Notes: generated by a model not told the origin, from the letters alone. A DNA stretch of 64,000 nucleotides from JOPF136 sp963773835 (GCA_963773835.1 CAVZCQ010000001.1:620001-684000), one strand, 5' to 3'. Shown: positions 37,173 to 48,690, counted from the stretch's first letter. Numbers and translations: made by a program.

Positions 37173-38297
37173 TCAGCGGCTGGCGGACGGAACGCGATCC
37201 GCAAACCGCATGGCACTGAATGCTTCGACCGGCAGCGCCGTCTTTCCTTCCGTGATCCATTCGCCGAGCGCCTGCGCCGTTGCCGGCGCCAGCAGAATTC
37301 CGTTGCGGAAATGCCCGGTGGCAAACCATAGCCCTTCGACGTCCACAGGGCCCAGCACGGGGAGGTGGTCCGGAGTGTCCGGGCGAAGGCCGCTCCACGT
37401 TTCCGCTATCCGCGCTTCTGCCAGCGACGGGATCATGCGCACTGCATCCCCCAGAAGCCGCGCGATTCCTGCGGCAGTCGTCGCCTTCTCGAACCCCGCA
37501 TTCTCCACCGTCGCGCCCACCAGCAATCGTCCGTCCGCGCGCGGCACCAGATAGGACGGGCCGCGCAGCACCCGCCGCACCGGCATCGCCCCGGGACGCA
37601 GGGCAGCCATCTGGCCGCGCGCCGGAATCGTCGGCGCGTATCGCTCCGCCCCCTCAATCTGCGCGGTAAACGATCCTGCGGCGAGCACCACGTGTCTCGC
37701 GGCGAGGTGCCCCTGCCGCGTCTCGACTCCCGTCACTCGCTCCCCGGCGCGCAATACCCGCGCGACTTCGATTCCGGCCCGCAACTCCGCGCCTTCGCGC
37801 CCGGCCGCTTCCGCCACGGCCTCCGACAGCAGCCGATTGTCCACCGCGCCTTCGTTCGCCAGAAAAGCGCCTGCTGAGGCGTCTGCCGCCAGCGCGGGCT
37901 CCATCCGCCGAAGATCCGCCGCGTTCAGCCGCTCGGGATGGAATCCCATGCTGCGCACAGCCGAGAGCCAGTCCGCCCGCCGCTCCTCCCCGCCTTCACC
38001 GAAAAACACTTCGAGGGCGCCATCGCGCCTATAGTCGGTTTTTCGTCCCGTGGATTGTTCGATCTGCGCGACGAACGAGTCGTAGAGGGCCAGGCTGGCT
38101 TTGGCGAATGGCACCAGCGGCAGCGCTTCGCCCGATTCCGCCGCCGGGGTCAGCATTCCCGCAGCCGCCCAGGATGCTTCTCTGCCCGGCTCCTGCCGGT
38201 CCAGGAGCAGCACGCGCAGACGGCGCCGCGCCAGTTCGCGCGCCACCGAGCAGCCGATAATGCCGGCACCCACGATGATGACGTCACAGGATTCCAC
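37173..38297 (-). CDS. thiO: Glycine oxidase ThiO-like FAD-dependent oxidoreductase
   Basis: The 374-residue protein has the FAD Rossmann motif at the N-terminus (DVIIVGAGIIGCSVARELA), the loop EASWAAAGMLTPAAES typical of ThiO, and the C-terminal LPVLGPVDVEGLWFATGHF followed by RNGILLAPATAQALG. ThiO oxidises glycine to iminoglycine for the thiazole ring of thiamine. No other thiamine genes are adjacent in this window, so a broader D-amino acid oxidase role is possible. It is the most distal gene of the leftward two-component cluster, separated by about 140 bases. Confidence 0.82.
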   Translation of the reverse strand: MESCDVIIVGAGIIGCSVARELARRRLRVLLLDRQEPGREASWAAAGMLTPAAESGEALPLVPFAKASLALYDSFVAQIEQSTGRKTDYRRDGALEVFFGEGGEERRADWLSAVRSMGFHPERLNAADLRRMEPALAADASAGAFLANEGAVDNRLLSEAVAEAAGREGAELRAGIEVARVLRAGERVTGVETRQGHLAARHVVLAAGSFTAQIEGAERYAPTIPARGQMAALRPGAMPVRRVLRGPSYLVPRADGRLLVGATVENAGFEKATTAAGIARLLGDAVRMIPSLAEARIAETWSGLRPDTPDHLPVLGPVDVEGLWFATGHFRNGILLAPATAQALGEWITEGKTALPVEAFSAMRFADRVPSASR

Positions 38298-38437
38298 GCG
38301 TTGAGTCTAGCGCAATGAAAAGCGAAAATCGAAATCGGAGCCCGTTCCTCGGGCGGAGATCCCGATTCCATCGGGATTCGAAAATCGCAAACCGGAAGAT
38401 GAAGGACCGCAGCCAGGAGTGGCCGCGCCACTGGGGC

Positions 38438-39007
38438 TCAGAGCGAGTTCGCCAGCTCGATGGAAAGGACACGCGCCTTCTCTGCCAGGATGCGCGCGCG
38501 GCTCCAGTCCGGGATTTCGCCCGCTTCGCGCGACTGGGAGAGGAAACTCTGAATCTTCTCGACCATGTCGCGCTGCGCGTCGCTCAATGGGCGGCCGGAG
38601 GCTTTGCGCAGGTTGGCTTCCGCCTCGGCGACGGATTTCTGGGTCTGGCTTTTCAGTTGCGCCTCATCTGCGGGAGAGATGCGCAGCGTGATTTGAGGAG
38701 GAGCGGGTTTGGGAGCGGGCGCTTCCGGCGCAGCCGGCGGCGGTGCGGGGTGGGGTTTAGGTTCGACGGGCTTCGGCGCGGGAATCGTGGCCGGAGCGCC
38801 GCCGCCCGGCGCAGTTTCTGTCCCGGGCGCGGCCGGTTTTCCCCCGCCAGTTTCGGCAGGGCCGGCTGGTGCAGGTTTCACGCTTTCGGCGGGGGCGGGT
38901 GCCGTCTCCGGCGGCGCGGCCTGGACTACATGCCGGTGGCAGGAGATACCACCGGCGCAGGCCATAGCGAGAAGCGCGACCTGGAGGCGCTTTGTGCTGG
39001 GCGGCAT
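38438..39007 (-). CDS. Putative lipoprotein with Pro/Ala-rich linker and helical C-terminus
   Basis: The 189-residue protein has a signal segment with a weak lipobox (GGISC, Cys near residue 23), about 80 residues rich in proline, alanine and glycine, and a charged helical end (SPADEAQLKSQTQKSVAEAEANL). The helical end contains KIQSFLSQSREAGEIPDWSRARILAEKARVL. It starts six bases after the histidine kinase gene and is probably co-transcribed with it. The Pro-rich part could span the periplasm. Function unknown. Confidence 0.6.
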   Translation of the reverse strand: MPPSTKRLQVALLAMACAGGISCHRHVVQAAPPETAPAPAESVKPAPAGPAETGGGKPAAPGTETAPGGGAPATIPAPKPVEPKPHPAPPPAAPEAPAPKPAPPQITLRISPADEAQLKSQTQKSVAEAEANLRKASGRPLSDAQRDMVEKIQSFLSQSREAGEIPDWSRARILAEKARVLSIELANSL

Positions 39008-39013
39008 GGAGTC

Positions 39014-40832
39014 TCAGCGGGCCAACGGCAATTCCAGAATGAATGTGGTTCCCCGGCCCGGCTCGGATTCAAAGTCTATCGAACCGTTGTGAAGCTGCAC
39101 AATGCGAAATGCCGTGGCCAGCCCCAGGCCGCTTCCGGACGGCCGCGTGGTGAAAAACAGCTCGAAGATGCGCCGCCGGTGTTCCGGAGCAATCCCGTGT
39201 CCCGTGTCCGCCACGCGAATTTCAGCCGACTCGCCGCGCCGCCGCAGCGCGATCTCCAGCCGGCCGCCCTGCGGCATGGCTTCGCAGGCGTTGAGCACCA
39301 GGTTCATCAGCGCCTGCTGGACGAGCGCGCGGTCCACGCGCACCGGAGGCGGCGGGTCCGGCTGCTCCACACTGGCGCGCACGCCCGCGCGTTCGATCTG
39401 CGGCCGCGCCAGCGCCAGCACCTCGCCGACGAGTTCGGAGAGCGCCGTATCTTCCAGGTGCAGTTCGACCGGTTTGGTGAAATCCAGAAAGCGTTTCACC
39501 ACGCGGTCCAGCCGGTCGATTTCCGTGTCCAGCACATTCACCGCCGCTTGCGCGGCTTCCGGATCGGCCGGCAGGCTCTCGCGCAGGTTTTCCAGCCACA
39601 GCCGCATCGAGTTCAGTGGGTTTTTCACTTCGTGCGCCACCCCCGCCGTCACGCGAGCCAGCGCCGCCATTCGTTCGGACACCTCCAGCTCCGAGTCCAG
39701 CCGGTCCAATGATTCCAGGTCGCGCAGCGTCACGAGCGCGCCCATCTGCGATCCGCCCTCGGCAATCTCCCTCACGCTGGCCCGCACCCGCTGCGGCCCG
39801 CTCCCTCCGTTGAGCGCCACTTCCACCTGTTCCACGGCGTGCAGCCTCCCGTCAGCCAGGCCCAGTGCTTTTCCCAGCGGCTGGTCCGCGGGAAACAACT
39901 GCGCGGCGGTCCGTCCGATCAGCTCCTGCGGCTTGCTCCCCAGGAATTTTTCCACCGCCGGAGTCGCCAGCACGGCCTGACCGGTGGCGGAAAAGACGAG
40001 CACGGCCTCATCCAGCCCGGCCGTGAGTGTGCTCAGGTTTTCCCGGAGGCCGCTGAAGATGGCGCGCACTCCGCGCAACTGCTGCCCGATCTCGCTGATC
40101 TTTGTGCTCACCTGGCCCAGTTCGTCCCCCGAGCGCAGTGGCTGCGAGTCGAACTGCCCGCGCGCGATGCGGTCCAGTTGCGCGGTGATTTTCTGCAGCG
40201 GGGCCAGGGTCATGTTGCTGATCAGGAAGGCGAGTCCGGCGGAGACGAACACGCCCAACAGCGCCAGTTGCGTCGCGGCCCGCAGCGTCGGCGAAATTTC
40301 GTTGCGCAGCAGCGCCGAGTTCAGCCCCACCCGGATTTCCCCGAATGGCCGGGTGCCCAGGTTGAACGGCAGGGAAACCTCATAAATCTGCGACGGGCCG
40401 TAGAGCACGCGAAGCTGCTCCACGAAGTCGAACTGCGCCAGCGTCTCCAGCCGCGCGCGCGGCAGCCGCAGGTGGCCCACCAGGTCCGGATCGCTCGACA
40501 CCAGGGCCACGCTGTCCCGGTCCACGATCGAAACCTCATAAATGGTGGGCGAATAGCCGACCGCCGCAGCCAGGGCCGCGGCCAGCCGCGGATCTTTCTG
40601 CAGCACGCCGCGCACGTAGGCGTCCACGTCGGAGTCGCTCGGGGAGGCGGGACCCTGGCCGCGCGCCGCCGCGTCTTCCAGCGCGTTGCGCGCCTCATCC
40701 AGAACGAGCTGGGCCACGTAGTGGGCGCGGTCGTCCAGGTGGCGGAAGGTCTGGCGCACCAGTGCCGCCACCGACACCAGGGAAACCAGGGCCACTACGG
40801 TGAGCACCAGCAGCGCGGTGGTGAGCGTGAAC

Positions 40833-40855
<23 letters not shown>
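39014..40855 (-). CDS. Membrane sensor histidine kinase (NtrY/AtoS-like) with HAMP and PAS
   Basis: The 613-residue protein has two membrane helices (about residues 8-32 and 195-220) bounding a periplasmic domain of about 160 residues, then HAMP, a PAS domain (about 285-395), HisKA and HATPase. The kinase core is complete: GVAHEVKNPLNSMRLWLENL with the phospho-His, MNLVLNACEAMPQGG, VADTGHGI and GSGLGLATAFRIVQLHNG. It would phosphorylate the sigma-54 response regulator whose gene overlaps it by 23 bases upstream. GGGGAA lies ahead of its ATG inside that gene. The signal is unknown. Confidence 0.9.
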
Positions 40856-42239
<1,384 letters not shown>

Positions 42240-42677
42240 TGTTCGCTTCAAGCTTAGGCATGGGAGACACCGGCTTGCAACGTTTCTCTTTCGAGCCGCG
42301 GTGGCCGCCAATCTGCGTCCTGGCCTCCGCCTGCGCCGGAGGCCCGGTGTTAGGATGCGGGCGGAATCCGGCTCGAGAGTGCGCGTTCCGCCGCCCTGCC
42401 GCTCCATTTCCCGCGAATGCAGGGGTCACGGAACTCCCGGCCGGTTGCCCCCGCCCCCGCTATTAGCCCTCACACACAGGGGCTAAAAAATGTAGTTGGC
42501 GGTTTACGTGCCGTTTGTCTAGAATCTGGCGTGAGTTTCGGGGCCGGGGGGTCTCTTCCCATAAGGCCCAGCCATTATCAACTGATGCGCGGGTGCCGGT
42601 CCGTGAGGGCGGGGGCGCCGGACCGGGTTTGTGGCAGGGACTCCGTGCATCTATAGCTTGTTCGGGAGGAGGACCTC
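42240..42677. other. Divergent intergenic region with promoter and structured leader
   Basis: The region contains an inverted repeat at 42464-42486 (TAGCCC...GGGCTA followed by an A-run), a sigma70-like promoter on the + strand at 42496-42525 and a leader with a 7-bp stem (CCGGTCC...GGACCGG near 42597-42627). The leader ends in the strong ribosome site GGGAGGAGG just before 42678. The left part should also hold the promoter of the leftward response regulator, which I could not see. Confidence 0.45.
42496..42525 (+). promoter_or_regulatory. Sigma70-type promoter for the outer membrane protein gene
   Basis: TTGGCG and TAGAAT are separated by 18 bases. The expected start of transcription is near 42533, which leaves a leader of about 145 bases before the ATG at 42678. 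The -10 matches five of six consensus bases. Confidence 0.4.
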
Positions 42678-44849
42678 ATGAGACTGCTCGCGAGACCTGC
42701 GGCAGGACTGACCTTGGGCTTGCTGCTGGCACTCCCTGTGTGGGCCGCGGCGGATGACGCGCCGAAGTCCGACCCGCCCGCAAAGAAGAAGGACGCATCG
42801 AAGAACACATCGAAGGACGCCTCCTCCCCCGCAACTTCCGCGGACGGTTCTGCGGCTCCCGCCACCGCTGCGAATCCTGCTCCGGCGAATCCGGCTCCTG
42901 CTCCGCGCCCGGCTGAAAATTCCTCCGCGAATGTGCCGGTGACCCCGGTCACTCCGCTGGTCGGCGAGCGGGGGACCACGTTCACGCTGGAATCGGGCGA
43001 AACTCTGGGGCGTCATGCCGTGGGGTTCAGCGTCGGCGCGGAGAAATTCTCGCGGGCGCCCGGCGACGTCACCGTTCTGGATCTCGATCTCGATCTCGCC
43101 GTGGGAATCACCGACCGCATTTCCGCGTTCGTCGAATTCACTCCCTACAGCCACATCCATGCGGGACGGCCCTTGGAGCTCAGCCTGAACCCGACGCTTG
43201 CGGGCTGCGATCTGGTGCCGTTGCACGGGAGCACGCAGCCAACGATTTATCACAACATTAACTGCACCGGCGGCGCCCAGCCGGTCGCTGCCGCCTACGT
43301 CGAGGATTATCCCTTCGCCAGCCACAACGGCGGCGGCGTGGGCACCTTCGAGTTCGGGTTCAAATTCAACCTGGCGTCGCAGACTCGTTCCAGCCCCATC
43401 GCCTTGGCGCTGCGCACCGATTTCATCATCCCCACCGTCACGGGCCTGAGCGACCTGCTGAACAACGAAGTGCAGAACGGCGCGTTCAATTTCCAGGTGA
43501 TGCTGGCCGCCAGCCGCCGCTTCGGCAGCACCATTGAAGCGACGTTGAATCTTCCCGTGTATATCACCCTCGACCCGCATTCCGGCGGGGTCCCCTTGCT
43601 GAACCAGTCGAAGCAGTTCCGCCCCGGCTTCGGCTTCACCGTGTTTCCCCAGAAGCGAATCCAGATTATTTCCGAATACACCGGCGTGGTTTTCTTCCAC
43701 ACGGCTACGCAGAACACCACGTTTGGCCCGCGGGATCCGGTGGGCTCGGTCTCCGGCGTGCGCCTTTACCCGTGGAGGAATTTCGCCATTGATCTGGGCT
43801 ACCGCTCCGAATTCGGCCTGAACCAGGTGACCGACCGCAACGGCTTCGTCATCCGCGCGGGCACCACGTTCGTGCCGGCAAAGAAAATTCCCCCTCAGGT
43901 CACGCTGGAATGCGGTGTAGCCCTGGCCGAGCCCACTTCCGTCGAGGCCACCTCCGGCGCGCCGGTGAACATCACCACGCGCGCTTCCGCCAGCGACAAT
44001 GGCCCCATCGCCTACAGTTACGACGTATCCGGCGGGCGCATCCTCGGCAGCGGCTCCCAGGTCCGCTGGGATTATTCCGGGTTGGCGGAAGGCACCTATA
44101 CCATCAGCCCGAAAGCAACCAGCGGTAAGCTCGTCGCGGAATGTCCCTCTGCCACCGTGACGCTTTCGGTGAGACCCGCGCCGCGGCTGGTCTGCTCGGC
44201 CAGCCCCTCCGCGCCGGTTTATCCCGGCGAGTACGTGGATGTGACCGCGACGGCCACCGACCCGAAGGGCAATCCGTTGCCCTATCCGGTCACCTACACG
44301 TGGCATGCCAGCGGCGGCACCGTGGAAGGCTCCGGCTCCAGTGTGCGCGTCAATACCACCGGGCTTGCTGCCGGCGACTACCCGGTGACGGCCCGCGTGG
44401 AAGGTAAAGGCGGCGCCGCGGACTGCAGCGCTCCGGTGAGCGTGAAGAACATCGAGCCGGCCCGCGAGATCGCACGCTGCACCTTCAAGAAGTTCAGCGC
44501 CAGCGTCACCAACGCCTGCAAGAACCCGCCGCTCGACGGAGTGCCGCCGCGCTTCCAGCAATTCCCCGGCGCCACTCTGGTGATCGAAGCCACCGCCGAT
44601 CCCTCCGAGACGCACGAGGAGGCCTCCAAGGCCATGAAGACCAAGGCCCGGGCAAAGCTGACTCCGGAGCAATTGGCCAAAGACCGCGCGCAAAATGTGA
44701 AGGAAGACCTGGTGAAGCGCCTCGGCCTGCCCGACTCCGCCATCGAAACGCATGCGGCGGTTGGCAAGAAGGGCGCCGGAGCCGCCAACCAGACCATGAC
44801 GATTACCCTGGTTCCGCAGGGCGCCAAGTACGAGCCCAAGAACCCGTAG
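42678..44849 (+). CDS. Outer membrane protein: beta-barrel, PKD-like domains and degenerate OmpA-like end
   Basis: The 723-residue protein has a signal peptide (LTLGLLLALPVWAAA), a Lys/Ala/Pro-rich linker to about residue 95, then a barrel of about 300 residues (VGITDRISAFVEFTPYSH; GFGFTVFPQKRIQIISEYTG). Two PKD/Ig-like repeats follow, each starting with a similar cysteine-containing line (TLECGVALAEPTSVE; LVCSASPSAPVYPGEYV) and including ISPKATSGKLVAECPS. The C-terminus resembles an OmpA-like peptidoglycan-binding domain (LVIEATADPSE ... DRAQNVKEDLVKRLG ... IETHAAVG), but the second Arg of the binding pair is not evident. It may link the outer membrane to cell wall or ligands. GGGAGGAGG precedes the ATG. 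Confidence 0.75.
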   Translation: MRLLARPAAGLTLGLLLALPVWAAADDAPKSDPPAKKKDASKNTSKDASSPATSADGSAAPATAANPAPANPAPAPRPAENSSANVPVTPVTPLVGERGTTFTLESGETLGRHAVGFSVGAEKFSRAPGDVTVLDLDLDLAVGITDRISAFVEFTPYSHIHAGRPLELSLNPTLAGCDLVPLHGSTQPTIYHNINCTGGAQPVAAAYVEDYPFASHNGGGVGTFEFGFKFNLASQTRSSPIALALRTDFIIPTVTGLSDLLNNEVQNGAFNFQVMLAASRRFGSTIEATLNLPVYITLDPHSGGVPLLNQSKQFRPGFGFTVFPQKRIQIISEYTGVVFFHTATQNTTFGPRDPVGSVSGVRLYPWRNFAIDLGYRSEFGLNQVTDRNGFVIRAGTTFVPAKKIPPQVTLECGVALAEPTSVEATSGAPVNITTRASASDNGPIAYSYDVSGGRILGSGSQVRWDYSGLAEGTYTISPKATSGKLVAECPSATVTLSVRPAPRLVCSASPSAPVYPGEYVDVTATATDPKGNPLPYPVTYTWHASGGTVEGSGSSVRVNTTGLAAGDYPVTARVEGKGGAADCSAPVSVKNIEPAREIARCTFKKFSASVTNACKNPPLDGVPPRFQQFPGATLVIEATADPSETHEEASKAMKTKARAKLTPEQLAKDRAQNVKEDLVKRLGLPDSAIETHAAVGKKGAGAANQTMTITLVPQGAKYEPKNP

Positions 44850-44928
44850 CAGCGGTCCGATACTTCGAACGCGAGGCTCATGGCGCGCCCGCTTCCGGCG
44901 GGCGCGCCGGCCTCGCCCCGTCTCCGGG

Positions 44929-47001
44929 ATGAAAGCAGCCTCCGACCCGCGCCGCGCGACGCTCCTTTGCGCTTTGCTCGCTCTCCTGTGGCTCGCCGCG
45001 CGCGCGCCCGCCGCGGGCGCGCAGGTGTGGCGTCCCATGGGCCCGCCGGGCGGCGATGTGATTTCGCTGGTGCAGGCGCCGTCGGACCCCGCACGCCTGT
45101 ATCTGGGGACCGTGGACGGCCACATTTTCTCCTCCGAGGATGAAGGGCACCGCTGGGTGCTCGCCGGGCGTCCCGGGACCCGCGCCGATCTCGTGGTCCA
45201 GTCGCTCGCCGTGGATCCCCGCGATTCCCGGGTCGTGTATGCCGCGGGTTGGACCCTCGACCCCGCCGCGGGCGGTGGGGTATTCCGTTCAAGCGACGCC
45301 GGGCACACCTGGCAACCCGCCGGACTCGCCGGCCACGCCGTGCGCGCCGTCGCTCTCGCGCCTTCTGTTCCCGACACGCTGGTGGCCGGCGCGCTTGACG
45401 GAGTGTTCCGCTCCGCCGACGCCGGCCGTAGTTGGGAGCCCATCTCGCCGGATGGCGATGCGGCTCTGCACGACCTGGATTCCGTGGCCGTGGACCCGCA
45501 TCACCCGGAAGTGATTTACGTGGGAACCAGCCACCTCCCCTGGAAAACCACCGACGGCGGCCGCCACTGGTCTTCCATCCACGAAGGCATGATTGACGAT
45601 TCCGACGTCATGAGCATCGTGGTGGACCGCAGCCATCCCGCGCGCGTGTTTGCCAGCGCCTGCTCCGGCATCTACCGCAGCGAAAACGGCGGAGCGCTGT
45701 GGCGGAAAATCGGCGGCATACCCAATACGGCGCGGCGCACCCACGTGATCCGCCAGGACCCGCGGCGCCCGCAGGTCCTGTTCGCCGGGACCACCGAAGG
45801 CCTCTGGAAATCGGCGGATGGCGGAGCCGCCTGGCGCCGCGTGACGCCGCCGGACTGGAGCATCAACGGCCTGGTGGTGAGCGAAGCCACTCCCGGCCGC
45901 CTGGTGATCGGCACTCAGAAGCTGGGTCTTCTGGTAAGCGAGGACGGCGGGCAGACCTTCCGCGTCTCCAACGACGGGTTCAATCACCGCCGCATCATCT
46001 CGCTCGCGCTCGATTCCACCAATCCCGTCCGCGTGCTCGCCGTTCTGGCCGATGCTCCCGAGCCGCTGCTGGCCACCGACGATGGAGGCCGCACCTGGAA
46101 GCCGCTGGGACCCGGGCTGCACAGCGAGGCGGTGCGCGGGATTTACGCCTCGCCCGGAGGCTGGTGGGCGGCGCTCGAGCGCGGCGGCCTGATGCGCTAC
46201 GACCCCGCTCTGCGGGGCGGGGCCTGGATCCCCACGGGAATGCTCTCCGGCGACATCCAGCCGCCCTCGGAGCCGTCGCAGCCGCTGCTTCTGAAGCGGC
46301 GAAACCCGCCGCCGCCCCGCGCGCAGGTAGCAAAGCCGGCTGCGGGATTGCGCCCTCTCCGCGCTGTGGTGGACGACATGGCGTTTTCCGCCGACGGGTG
46401 GTACGCCGCAACCGAGGACGCGCTCCTCGTCTCCCGGGACGCGGGCAATACCTGGCGCTCGGTTCCCTTCGGCCCGCTCAGCCTGCCTACGCGCAGTGTT
46501 CGCGTCTCGCCCGATGGCCGCCGGCTCTGGGCCGTCTCCCTCCGCGGCATCGTTTATTCTCTCGATGGCGGCCGCTCCTGGGACTGGCGCGACCTGCCCG
46601 TCGATGCCGGCGGCGCGCTCCACCTGGACGCCGCGGGCGAATCCAACTTCTTCGCCATCGCGAATCGCGCGCTCTTCGTCTCGCTCGATTCGGGACGCAC
46701 CTGGCGCAAGGCCGGCAACGGCCTCCCTCAGGTACCCATCCAGCAGGTCGCGATCGTCGCCGGAACCGTCTTTGCCGCCGCGCAAAGCGGAGGCATCTAC
46801 TACTCCCGCGACCACGGGCTCAGTTGGTCGCGCCTGGAAGGCTCGCTGGCCGAGGCCTTTTTTCCCGCTGTGGTGGCCAGCGCTTCTTCGTCCACGGTTT
46901 TTGCCGCCTCTTCCACCGACGGGCTGTACGCTGTCGAGTTTGCATCTTCCGGTGCTACGGCCGAGTCTGCCGCGTCCCCCCGTTCCGCTCCCAGGCATTG
47001 A
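44929..47001 (+). CDS. Exported BNR/sortilin-like beta-propeller protein
   Basis: The 690-residue protein has a signal peptide (LLCALLALLWLAARAPAAGA). Many Asp-box/BNR-like repeats are seen, each with a variant of S-x-D-x-G-x-x-W (SSEDEGHRWVL, RSSDAGHTWQPAG, RSADAGRSWEPI, TTDGGRHWSSIH, ATDDGGRTWKPL, SLDGGRSWDWR). Such sets form one or two propellers as in YCF48, sortilin/VPS10 and sialidase-like proteins; sialidase catalytic residues are not recognisable, so an enzyme role is not claimed. It follows the outer membrane protein by 80 bases in the same direction, and the two may be co-expressed surface proteins. Confidence 0.78.
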   Translation: MKAASDPRRATLLCALLALLWLAARAPAAGAQVWRPMGPPGGDVISLVQAPSDPARLYLGTVDGHIFSSEDEGHRWVLAGRPGTRADLVVQSLAVDPRDSRVVYAAGWTLDPAAGGGVFRSSDAGHTWQPAGLAGHAVRAVALAPSVPDTLVAGALDGVFRSADAGRSWEPISPDGDAALHDLDSVAVDPHHPEVIYVGTSHLPWKTTDGGRHWSSIHEGMIDDSDVMSIVVDRSHPARVFASACSGIYRSENGGALWRKIGGIPNTARRTHVIRQDPRRPQVLFAGTTEGLWKSADGGAAWRRVTPPDWSINGLVVSEATPGRLVIGTQKLGLLVSEDGGQTFRVSNDGFNHRRIISLALDSTNPVRVLAVLADAPEPLLATDDGGRTWKPLGPGLHSEAVRGIYASPGGWWAALERGGLMRYDPALRGGAWIPTGMLSGDIQPPSEPSQPLLLKRRNPPPPRAQVAKPAAGLRPLRAVVDDMAFSADGWYAATEDALLVSRDAGNTWRSVPFGPLSLPTRSVRVSPDGRRLWAVSLRGIVYSLDGGRSWDWRDLPVDAGGALHLDAAGESNFFAIANRALFVSLDSGRTWRKAGNGLPQVPIQQVAIVAGTVFAAAQSGGIYYSRDHGLSWSRLEGSLAEAFFPAVVASASSSTVFAASSTDGLYAVEFASSGATAESAASPRSAPRH

Positions 47002-47134
47002 AGTTCCCCGGTTCCCGCCGGCAGTCCCACAGTGGAACATGGCGTCTCTTTTCTGCACTTTACAGAAAACATATGGCTTAGAGCACAGTACATGGGGCGG
47101 AACAGTTTATGCTGTACCGTTATGGGAATTCCGT

Positions 47135-47140
47135 TATAAT
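47135..47140 (+). promoter_or_regulatory. Perfect -10 box upstream of the second NtrC-type regulator
   Basis: TATAAT matches consensus in an AT-rich spacer. The possible -35 at 47112-47117 (CTGTAC) is poor, so an activator may be needed. The start of transcription would leave about 115 bases before the ATG at 47263. Confidence 0.3.
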
Positions 47141-47262
47141 TGGCACTGGAGCTAACTGTTTTAGAACTACTGCTTTCGGCGCTCCCCTTTGGCGCTCCGG
47201 TTTTGGCACCTGGCCTGCACCATCACGGCATGAAGGCCATTTCCGGCCCCGGGGGAGCACCG

Positions 47263-48690
47263 ATGCTGACAGGCACAGCCGATCATTCCCATCCCGTTGG
47301 CGTTGCTGGAGCGCTCGTGGATCAGCACCCGGGTCCGCACACGATTCTCGTCGTGGACGACGAGGAAGAGGCGCGCAAGCTCTGCGCCGATGTTGCCGAG
47401 GAAGCTGGCCTCCGCGTGCGCTCCGCGGGCACCACGGAAGAAGCCTTGGAAATCCTGGACCAGGTCCCGGTGGATCTGGTCGTCACGGACATGCGCGTGC
47501 CGGAGCTGGGCGGCCTGGACCTGCTGCGCCGCATCCGCGAGAGTTTTCCTCAGATTGCCGTGCTCGTGCTCACGCAGTACGGCACCATCGAGTCCGCGGT
47601 CGAAGCCACGCGTCTGGGCGCCGCCGATTTCGTCACCAAGCCCTACCACGTGGCGGATCTGCGGGCCAAGCTCGACCGCATGGTGCGCGCCCTGGACCTG
47701 GAGCGCGAGAACCGCGTTCTGCGGGAGGAACTGCGCAGCCGCCCGGGCTTTGGAGAGCTGGTGGGAGTATCCGCGAAGATGCAGCGGGTGTACCAGCTCA
47801 TCGAAAAAGTCGCCCCTCACACCTGTCCGGTGCTGATTCTGGGTGAGAGCGGCACGGGCAAGGAGCTGGTGGCGCGCTCCATCCATTTTTCGAGCCCCCG
47901 GCGGGAGCGGCCGTTCGTTCCCGTGGATTGTTCCGCTTTGGTGCCCACGCTCATCGAGTCGGAGCTGTTCGGCTACGTGAAGGGCGCGTTCACCGGCGCC
48001 ACGCAGAGCCGTCATGGGCTGCTCGAGGCCGCCGCGGGCGGAACGCTGTTTCTCGACGAAATCGGCGACCTGCCCGTGGACCTCCAGGCCAAGCTGCTCC
48101 GCGCCCTCCAGGAACGCGAGATCAAGCCTGTCGGCTCAAACGAGCGCGTGGCCATCGACGTCCGCGTGATCGCCGCCACCAACCGCGACCTCGAAGAGGC
48201 CATCCGCAAGAGCCAGTTCCGCCAGGATTTGTACTTCCGCCTGAACGTCGTGCAGATCAAGCTTCCGCCTCTGCGCGAGCGCAAGAACGACATCCCCATG
48301 CTGGTGAACTCGTTCCTGGAAAAATTCAGCGCGCCGCAGCACGCCGTGGGAAGCGTTTCCGAGGAAGCCATGAGCCGCCTGATGGCCTACGACTGGCCGG
48401 GAAACGTCCGCGAGCTGGAGAACGCGGTGGAGCGCGCCGTGGCGCTGGGCACCGGGCCCGTGCTCACCCTCACCGACCTCCCCTCCAACCTCCAACACGG
48501 CATCTTCGAGCGCCGCATGGGCATGGACGAGCTCGTCCCGCTCGAGGAGCTGGAACGCCGCGCCATTTTCCGCGCCCTGCGCGAAACCGGCGGCGACAAG
48601 CTGGCCGCGGCCCGCCTGCTGGGTATCGGCAAGACCACGCTCTACCGCAAACTGAAGGAATACGAACACCTGAAGGAATCCGCCAACTGA
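47263..48690 (+). CDS. NtrC-family sigma-54-dependent response regulator (second copy)
   Basis: The protein has 475 residues from ATG 47263, chosen because GGGGGAG lies six bases upstream; ATG 47230 lacks one. A receiver domain (TILVVDDEEEARKL; phospho-Asp in LVVTDMRVPELGG), an AAA+ domain (GESGTGKELVARSIH; GAFTGATQSRHG) and a Fis-type helix-turn-helix (GDKLAAARLLGIGKTTLYR) are all complete. No histidine kinase is adjacent, so its partner is elsewhere. The pseudokinase of this window is a tempting but unproven sensor candidate. It has an N-terminal extension of about 20 residues before the receiver. Confidence 0.9.
   Translation: MLTGTADHSHPVGVAGALVDQHPGPHTILVVDDEEEARKLCADVAEEAGLRVRSAGTTEEALEILDQVPVDLVVTDMRVPELGGLDLLRRIRESFPQIAVLVLTQYGTIESAVEATRLGAADFVTKPYHVADLRAKLDRMVRALDLERENRVLREELRSRPGFGELVGVSAKMQRVYQLIEKVAPHTCPVLILGESGTGKELVARSIHFSSPRRERPFVPVDCSALVPTLIESELFGYVKGAFTGATQSRHGLLEAAAGGTLFLDEIGDLPVDLQAKLLRALQEREIKPVGSNERVAIDVRVIAATNRDLEEAIRKSQFRQDLYFRLNVVQIKLPPLRERKNDIPMLVNSFLEKFSAPQHAVGSVSEEAMSRLMAYDWPGNVRELENAVERAVALGTGPVLTLTDLPSNLQHGIFERRMGMDELVPLEELERRAIFRALRETGGDKLAAARLLGIGKTTLYRKLKEYEHLKESAN

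Noticed and set aside
47141..47156. TGGCAC resembling a sigma-54 -24 box upstream of the NtrC-type gene
   Set aside because: The -12 element at the right distance reads CTAAC rather than TTGCA, so the invariant GC is absent; a TATAAT box overlaps the area instead.
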